A stretch of DNA of 64,000 bases from the NCBI GenBank assembly GCA_050246115.1, contig JBFWWP010000012.1, forward strand, positions 85,317-149,316. The letters are read 5' to 3'. Shown piece by piece: positions 58,462 to 64,000 of the stretch (position 1 is the stretch's first letter; the number at the start of each line of letters is the position of its first letter). The notes below the pieces were generated by a model that was not told the origin of the DNA, ran no database searches, and worked only from the letters and a program-made list of their open reading frames with translations. This DNA comes from JBFWWP01 sp050246115 (GTDB lineage Bacteria; Planctomycetota; UBA8108; UBA1146; JAJFFE01). A program made the translations under genes and the position numbers.

Positions 58462-60326
58462 AGCGTGCGCTGATCTTGGTGTTCGCCCTCGCCGGGTCGA
58501 TCGGGCTGAGCATACTCTCCATTGCCGTGGTGATGTCGAGTAGTCGTCAGTTCGCACGCCGCGTGAGCGAATCCTGGCAGGTGGGCGAGATCGAGTTGGG
58601 CGCTCCGCGGGTGGTCGACATCAACACGGCCGGCTTCGCGACCCTGGATGTGAGTGGCATCCGTGGGCGCCACGAGAGCCGCTCATTGCAGGCAACGCTG
58701 CACTTGGTCGACGTCGAGTGGCGGCGCGACTCGTGGCGGGACTTCTCGGGACCGTTCACGGTGCCGCGTTCCGAAGTTCGGTTTGCCGCCGGCGAACTCG
58801 ACGTCCTGTGGACGCCGTTCGATCGCGACGGTGATGCGGGCGGGCCGATGGGCTTCGTGCGCTTCGCGGCGACCGCGCTGCCCGAGCGTGTCGCTGGACA
58901 AACCCTGCAGTGCGCGGTCCGCAACCCGGACCGCCGCGAGCCCTGGCTCGAGTTTCGCGTCGACGACCTCAGTTGGGAACAGGCGGTCGCCGGCCCCCGC
59001 ATGCAAGCGTCGTTGGCCTCGGACTCGTGGACCCAGGGCCTGCTCGAGTTGACGACGACGTTCGGTGTGCCGGAACTGCGGGTGCACCTCGACGATGTCG
59101 ACCTGACGAAGTGCTCGCTGCGTACTCTCGCCGCGGAATTGGAATTGCCCTGGTGCGAGCAGTTTCCGGACCCCAAGGCCGGGCGCGCGGACATCGATCT
59201 CGGGTGGCGGGCTGGGGTCGCCTCGCTGAGGGTGCGACACTACCAGACTCGGATGCAACTCGCCGGCTTGCGTCGACCGCTCGAGCGCCTCTCTGGAGAA
59301 GTGGTGGCATCGGACCGTTCCGTCGAATGGACGCTCAGCGAGGGGTGGTACTCGCGCTCCAAAGTCACGGGTTCGTTGCGCCTGAATCGCGCAACCGGAC
59401 GACTCACCGGTGAGTTTCGGCTGCTCGATGTCGTCGGCGACCCCGACCTGGCCGATCCAGCGAGCGCGTTGTGGCACCGACTGCTGAGCTCGAGTCGCGT
59501 GGAGGGGCGCTGTGACGTCGTGATTCCGGTCGATGCACTGCTTACCGAGGGAACGCCGACTCTGCTGTCACAGCTGGAACTCGTGTTCGAAGGCGTACGA
59601 GAACGACGGCGGGCCGGGCCGGCAGCGGCTGCGCGGGAGGATGGTCTGTCGGGGAACCTCCGGTTTCAACGTCGTCAGGATCAGTGGACGATCGAAGGCA
59701 GCACGGCGCCATCCTCGGTCCGCGGCTTCCGGCTTCCTGCATCGCGTTGGCAGGGAACACTGGACGACCGGGCGCTCCGGCTCGATCGACACGACTTGAC
59801 CGGACCCCGTGTCACGCTCGAAGTCGTGCGCCCACCCGGGGGCGCTCCGAGCGGAACGTTGCGCATCGACAAACTCGATCTCGGCGAGTGGTTGGGGCGC
59901 GGCTTGTCGCGCTCCGAGGCGTTCCTGCAGTTGCTGGGCGACTGGCACGAGAGTCGCGGGTTGTCCTACACCGGCTGGCTTCGTTGGAACGGACTGGTCG
60001 TTCCCGACGATACGGGGTGGCCGGTTCGCCGGCCGCACAGCGAAGTCCAGGGCGAGGTCTTCTTCAACCGCCAACGGGGGCAGGAGTACCTTCCGTCGGT
60101 GGCCGTCAGCGACGGCCTGACGCTGTGGCTGGGGAGTGGCTGGGTGGATCGCGAGGGCGCTTGGGATCTCCAAGGAGTAGCGGCCCACGGCACCTTCGAC
60201 CTGCCGCCGGCGTTCGAGACCCCGGACCTGATTCGACGGCCACGCCCGGGTTGGCAGAGCTTCACGATCCGCGGGCCGCTCTTGCACTGGTCGGCCCACG
60301 TGATCCCGGACGAATCGCCGCGCTGA
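58458..60326 (+). CDS. AsmA/DUF3971-like envelope protein
   Basis: This 622-aa protein has an N-terminal membrane anchor (ALILVFALAGSIGLSILSIA) and a long beta-rich periplasmic part with repeating strand patterns (LRLNRATGRLTGEFRLLDV, GTLRIDKLDLGEWLGRGL), as in AsmA-like lipid-transport proteins. The family call is tentative. The start is TTG at 58458, overlapping the mnmH stop, with GAGG upstream; no other start allows the anchor to be first. Confidence 0.68.
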   Translation: MKRALILVFALAGSIGLSILSIAVVMSSSRQFARRVSESWQVGEIELGAPRVVDINTAGFATLDVSGIRGRHESRSLQATLHLVDVEWRRDSWRDFSGPFTVPRSEVRFAAGELDVLWTPFDRDGDAGGPMGFVRFAATALPERVAGQTLQCAVRNPDRREPWLEFRVDDLSWEQAVAGPRMQASLASDSWTQGLLELTTTFGVPELRVHLDDVDLTKCSLRTLAAELELPWCEQFPDPKAGRADIDLGWRAGVASLRVRHYQTRMQLAGLRRPLERLSGEVVASDRSVEWTLSEGWYSRSKVTGSLRLNRATGRLTGEFRLLDVVGDPDLADPASALWHRLLSSSRVEGRCDVVIPVDALLTEGTPTLLSQLELVFEGVRERRRAGPAAAAREDGLSGNLRFQRRQDQWTIEGSTAPSSVRGFRLPASRWQGTLDDRALRLDRHDLTGPRVTLEVVRPPGGAPSGTLRIDKLDLGEWLGRGLSRSEAFLQLLGDWHESRGLSYTGWLRWNGLVVPDDTGWPVRRPHSEVQGEVFFNRQRGQEYLPSVAVSDGLTLWLGSGWVDREGAWDLQGVAAHGTFDLPPAFETPDLIRRPRPGWQSFTIRGPLLHWSAHVIPDESPR

Positions 60327-60556
60327 CTGCGGGTCGCCCTCGAGGAGGAAGAGCGCGAGTGCGACGAAACACAGCGAGACCCCGAGCCTGCGCATTCACA
60401 AGCAACTCGAGTCGGCTCTTGGCGCAACGAGCCGATGGCGATCGCTTGTGGGTGAAAGGACTGCGGCTTCGCGGCAGCCAAGAGGCGGCTTTCGAAAGCC
60501 TCATCGGAGACCCATCGGATCCCCCATCGAGCGCGGTATGCGCTGCATGGGTGACC

Positions 60557-60597
60557 AAAACAAAGAAGGCCCGCAAACCATTTCGGCTCGCGGGCTT
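60557..60597 (-). terminator. Intrinsic terminator of tRNA-Ala
   Basis: On the - strand, six bases after the tRNA 3' end, GCCCGC pairs with GCGGGC, followed by CTTCTTTGTTTTG, a clear U-rich tail. Confidence 0.8.
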
Positions 60598-60602
60598 GTT
60601 TC

Positions 60603-60678
60603 TGGTGGACCCAGGCGGGATCGAACCGCCGACCTCTGCATTGCGAACGCAGCGCTCTCCCAGCTGAGCTATGGGCCC
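60603..60678 (-). tRNA. tRNA-Ala (anticodon CGC)
   Basis: It is a complete 76-nt cloverleaf with encoded CCA. Acceptor GGGCCCA pairs with TGGGTCC, the D arm is GCTCAGCTGGGAGAGC, the anticodon loop TTCGCAA gives CGC, and the T arm contains GTTCGATC. It decodes GCG and is followed by an intrinsic terminator. Confidence 0.97.
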
Positions 60679-60842
60679 GAATGTCGTGTTTTCGGGGAGT
60701 CCGCGGCAGTCGACGGTGGCGCTTGGCCGACCGATCACCACCTTGGGCTCGGCAGGGGTTATAGGGGGCGTTGGGAAGAGCGGCAACCAAAAATGGCGAC
60801 CCGGTGCAACACCCCGGAGTCACACGGGAGGAGGACAGGGTC

Positions 60843-61997
60843 ATGGCGGAACCGATTCGGCGGGTGTTGGCCATCGAACCCTATGCCGCGGGGTCGCACC
60901 GCTCGTTCCTCGAGGGACTCACCCGGTGGTCCCGTCACGAGTGGGTGGTCTCCACGCTCCCGCCGCGCAAATGGAAGTGGCGGTTGCGAACGTCTGCACT
61001 TCACTTCGCCCGGGAAGTCGTCTCAGGCGGACCTTGGGATCTGCTGTTCGTTTCGGACTACCTGAACCTCGCTGAACTGGTCGCTCTGCTGCCGCCGCCG
61101 CTGCGCGATATCCCAGCAATCGTGTACTTCCACGAGAACCAACTCACCTACCCGCTCCAGGATGGCGAGCGGCGCGATGTCCACTTTGGCCTCAATCACT
61201 TGTACGCGATGCTGGCGGCGCGTTCGGTAGCCTTCAACTCCGCCTTTCACCAGCGGGAGTTCGCGCGCGCACTCGAAGCTCTGTTGGCATTGGTGCCGGA
61301 CGTCGCGACTCGACCGTGGCTCGACGCCGCCTTGGCCAAGGCCGTCGTGCAGCCCTTGGGCCATGAACTCGAGGCCCGGCCGCCGCGGGGTGCTTGCGAC
61401 CGGCCGCCGATCATCGCGTGGAACCACCGCTGGGAGTACGACAAGGACCCGGCAGCGTTCCTCGCGGCGCTGCGTGAACTCGATGCACGGGGCCTCGACT
61501 TTCGCATACGCCTGCTCGGGCAGCGATTCGAGACGGTACCGCCCGAATTCGACGAGATCACGCTCCAGTTCGCGCACCGGCTCGATCACGTGGGTTTCGT
61601 GGCCGACCGCGGGGAGTACTTCGAACAGCTCGCGGGAGCAGACATCGTGGTCTCGACAGCGAACCACGACTTCTTCGGCTTGGGCACGCTCGAGGCGCTC
61701 CGCCTGGGGCTCTACCCGGTGCTACCCGACGACCTCGCCTATCCGGAGTTGCTGCCCGACCGCGCGGACGTGCGAGAAGCGTTCCTTTACCCACGGGCGG
61801 TTGGACTCGCGGAACCTCTGGCGCGCGCGCTCCGCCACGTTCGCGACGGCGAGCTGCTCGAGTTACGCGAGTCGGTGGTGCGGCACACCGACGAGTTCCA
61901 CTGGTCCCGGCTGGCACCGCGCTACGATGCGCTCATCGCCGCCGCCATCGCGAGTCGGCATTCGGGCCCCGCCGAGGCGGCCTCGAGTCGTGGCTGA
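60843..61997 (+). CDS. GT-B glycosyltransferase of the tRNA-queuosine mannosyltransferase family (DUF3524)
   Basis: This is a 384-aa protein. It matches the DUF3524/GTDC1 pattern: EPYAAGSHRSFLEGL at the start, YFHENQLTYP, FNSAFHQREF, WNHRWEYDKDP and TANHDFFGLGTLEALRLG. The animal member, QTMAN, mannosylates queuosine in tRNA-Asp; the bacterial role is less clear, so the substrate is inferred. The ATG at 60843 follows GGAGGACAGG. It lies near mnmH and a tRNA gene, both linked to tRNA biology. Confidence 0.88.
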   Translation: MAEPIRRVLAIEPYAAGSHRSFLEGLTRWSRHEWVVSTLPPRKWKWRLRTSALHFAREVVSGGPWDLLFVSDYLNLAELVALLPPPLRDIPAIVYFHENQLTYPLQDGERRDVHFGLNHLYAMLAARSVAFNSAFHQREFARALEALLALVPDVATRPWLDAALAKAVVQPLGHELEARPPRGACDRPPIIAWNHRWEYDKDPAAFLAALRELDARGLDFRIRLLGQRFETVPPEFDEITLQFAHRLDHVGFVADRGEYFEQLAGADIVVSTANHDFFGLGTLEALRLGLYPVLPDDLAYPELLPDRADVREAFLYPRAVGLAEPLARALRHVRDGELLELRESVVRHTDEFHWSRLAPRYDALIAAAIASRHSGPAEAASSRG

Positions 61998-62192
61998 CCG
62001 AGGGGGGCTCGGAGCCACGGCAGCTGCTGCCGGATCGGCGCCGCAACGGGCCGAGGCAGGAGCGTCGCGCCGCCGGGTGCCTCGCCGGTCGGGCAAGCGC
62101 GCCGCGCGAGGAAACTCCGAGAACTTGCCGGCTCCGAGCCTTACAATCCTGGCTCCAACTCAACCTTGCCCGCACAACCACGGAGGGTAGCC

Positions 62193-62885
62193 ATGATCGG
62201 CTTCGTCATCGCGGTGATCGTCTTGCTCCTCGACACGAGTTCCACCCCGCAGGCAGCCGTCGTGACGCTCGCGAACGGACGTGAACAGCACGCACTCGGC
62301 GTCGAGCGAGAGGGCGCCACCGTAGTACTGCGTTTCGCCAAGGGTACCCTCCGAGTGCCCGCAAGCGAGGTGAAGTCGATTGATGCGGCGGCCCCCGTTG
62401 CGGCGTCCGGCGTCGACGGCCCGAAGCGGCAAGAGTTTCGCACGGTCTCCTTCGCGCTCGCGGGGCAAACCTTCGAAGCGCGGATCCCTCAGGAGTACGA
62501 AGCGGGAGAGTCCGCACCCGGCGCGCGCTTCGCTGCCTTCTCCGCGCGCGAAGGGCAGCGGGCGCTCCGGATCGCGAGTTCCGATTGGGAACAGACTTTC
62601 TGGGCCCTCCCGACGGCGGTCCTGGCGCATCACCAAGAGGCCTACCCGGACTATGAGTTGCGCGCCGAACGCTTCACGCGACTCGCCCAGTACCCGGCGT
62701 GGCTCGTGACCTTTCACTATCGCCGGGGGTCACGGACCTGGGTAGAGTGCCAGGGCTTCTTGGATCTCGGCACCGAGCGTGGTGTGCTGGTCGTCAGTGC
62801 TTCAGAGTCGGCCGAGACCGGGAGCGAAGTCCCGGAGTGGATCGTCCAAGCCGTCGGTACCTCGCTCGCAGCCAAGCGTGATTGA
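62193..62885 (+). CDS. Exported protein, unknown
   Basis: This 230-aa protein has an N-terminal hydrophobic segment (GFVIAVIVLLLDTSSTPQAA, signal or anchor), then an SHD1/SM-like small beta unit (VVTLANGREQHALGVEREGATVVLRF), then a mixed domain similar in length to PsbP/DUF1795-like proteins. No firm family. GGAGGG five bases before the ATG settles the start. It lies 57 bp before lpxD. Confidence 0.65.
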   Translation: MIGFVIAVIVLLLDTSSTPQAAVVTLANGREQHALGVEREGATVVLRFAKGTLRVPASEVKSIDAAAPVAASGVDGPKRQEFRTVSFALAGQTFEARIPQEYEAGESAPGARFAAFSAREGQRALRIASSDWEQTFWALPTAVLAHHQEAYPDYELRAERFTRLAQYPAWLVTFHYRRGSRTWVECQGFLDLGTERGVLVVSASESAETGSEVPEWIVQAVGTSLAAKRD

Positions 62886-62942
62886 ACCGCCGAGTGTCGA
62901 CCCGCGCGACCTCGGTTCGTCCCGTCCTCAGCAGGAGTTCCT

Positions 62943-63992
62943 GTGACCCGACTCGCTGAACTTGCCGCGCTCTTGTCCGCGACACTCGATGGCAACCCGG
63001 AGTTGGAGATCTCGAGCGTGGCTCCGATCCAAACTGCGGGCCCCCACGAGGTCGCCTTCCTCGCCCACGGTAAACGCGCTCCGGAACCGGAACGACTGAC
63101 CGCAGGGTGCGTGATCGTAGGCACCGATGTTACGCGCCACGAACTGGGCGCTCGAGTAGCCTTGCTGCGGGTGCGCGACCCGTATCTGGGATTCGCGTTG
63201 GCGATGCAACATTTTCACCCTGAGGCGGCGCCGAGCTTCTCCGGCATTGCTCCGGGAGCGACGCTCCACCCGACGGTCGAGGTCGGAGCGTGCCCCAGCA
63301 TCGCCAGCGGCGTGTGGATCGGCGCGGGAACTCGAATCGGCGACAACGTGATCTTGCACGCGGGCGTTTCGGTGGGCGACGACGTCGTCTTGGGTGATGA
63401 CGTGCAAGTGTTCCCGAACGTGACGATCTACTCGCACTCGCGCATCGGCCATCGAGTTCGTATTCACGCGGGAGCCGTGCTGGGTTCGGATGGCTTTGGC
63501 TATGCCGCTTCGTCACACGGGGCGATCAAGATTCCGCATCGCGGGCGTGTGGTCATCGAGGACGACGTCGAGGTGGGCGCAAACACCACCATCGATCGCG
63601 GCGCGCTCGATGACACGGTGATTCGGCGCGGCGCTAAAATCGACAACCTCGTTCAGATCGGTCACAACTGCGTGGTGGGGGCGCACTCGTTCATCGCCGG
63701 GCAAGCCGGACTGGCCGGATCCTGCACGATCGGGCAGGGGGTTCAGATCGGCGGGCAGGCGGGCCTGTCGGGGCATCTGCACGTGGGGGATCGCGCTCGC
63801 ATCGCGGGGCAGTCTGGCGTGCACAGCTCGGTGCCCGCAGGCGCTTCGATGCTCGGCTCGCCGGCCACCGATCTGCGGGTGGCGCGTCGCACCTACGCCG
63901 TGCTGTATCAACTCCCGGAGCTACGTCTCGAGGTCGAGCGACTGCGCCAGGCCGTCGCCCGGCTGGAGGGGTCGGCAGCTCGGTCCGAGTAG
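62943..63992 (+). CDS. lpxD: UDP-3-O-acylglucosamine N-acyltransferase
   Basis: LpxD adds the second acyl chain in lipid A synthesis, using acyl-ACP. This 349-aa protein has the N-terminal uridine-binding domain (LEISSVAPIQTAGPHEVAFL), a left-handed beta helix of hexapeptide repeats, and the catalytic His in KIDNLVQIGHNC. DGFGYA and NTTIDRGALDDT are family signatures. The length is normal. The GTG start follows AGGAG by 7 bases. Its presence indicates an LPS-containing outer membrane. The gene is complete, ending eight bases before the window edge. Confidence 0.95.
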   Translation: MTRLAELAALLSATLDGNPELEISSVAPIQTAGPHEVAFLAHGKRAPEPERLTAGCVIVGTDVTRHELGARVALLRVRDPYLGFALAMQHFHPEAAPSFSGIAPGATLHPTVEVGACPSIASGVWIGAGTRIGDNVILHAGVSVGDDVVLGDDVQVFPNVTIYSHSRIGHRVRIHAGAVLGSDGFGYAASSHGAIKIPHRGRVVIEDDVEVGANTTIDRGALDDTVIRRGAKIDNLVQIGHNCVVGAHSFIAGQAGLAGSCTIGQGVQIGGQAGLSGHLHVGDRARIAGQSGVHSSVPAGASMLGSPATDLRVARRTYAVLYQLPELRLEVERLRQAVARLEGSAARSE

Positions 63993-64000
63993 GAGCGCGC

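Overview
The window looks like a chromosomal segment of a Planctomycetota bacterium, probably from the deep lineage that contains Saltatorellus, Engelhardtia and Rohdeia. The reasons are high GC with long overlapping genes, prepilin-type proteins carrying LamG-like domains, ECF sigma factors of the planctomycete/acidobacterial type, secreted beta-propellers ending in a two-EF-hand dockerin-like tail, and an lpxD gene (an LPS-type outer membrane). This placement is inferred from protein style and was not tested by alignment. No phage, plasmid, rRNA or CRISPR was seen.

Layout. (1) 1-3.4 kb: an incomplete zinc-motif protein, a PBP4-type carboxypeptidase and an ECF sigma factor. (2) 3.8-23.1 kb: secretion/pilus locus 1, one long + strand transcription unit. 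It opens with an FHA-GAF-sigma54 activator and an FHA membrane protein. It continues with PilM-, PilO- and PilP-like inner membrane parts, a TPR protein, and pseudopilins G, H, K, J and I; H and K carry LamG-like domains, and K is 1911 aa long. (3) 23.2-28 kb: holA on the - strand, then a cobalamin riboswitch leading into two secreted beta-propeller proteins with dockerin-like tails. This is a candidate BtuG-like vitamin B12 capture operon. (4) 28-32.5 kb: a NYN-LOTUS protein between two inverted copies of a 179-bp hairpin element, a Ser/Thr kinase and two small proteins. (5) 33.1-45.5 kb: secretion/pilus locus 2, with three G-type pseudopilins, L, M, a PilT-like ATPase, GspE, GspF, a secretin and a lipoprotein. 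It supplies the motor, platform and pore that locus 1 lacks. (6) 45.5-55.6 kb: tandem repeats, tRNA-Arg(CCG), an aldolase/glycosidase-like operon, a HEAT-VWA protein, small membrane proteins and a second ECF sigma operon. (7) 55.7-64 kb: a glycosyltransferase, mnmH, an AsmA-like protein, tRNA-Ala(CGC), a queuosine-mannosyltransferase-like protein and lpxD.

The strongest leads are the riboswitch-driven beta-propeller pair, the 179-bp palindromic MITE family (three full copies with 3-bp target duplications and a solo end, two of them sitting on stop codons), and the split, FHA-controlled secretion system with outsized LamG pseudopilins.
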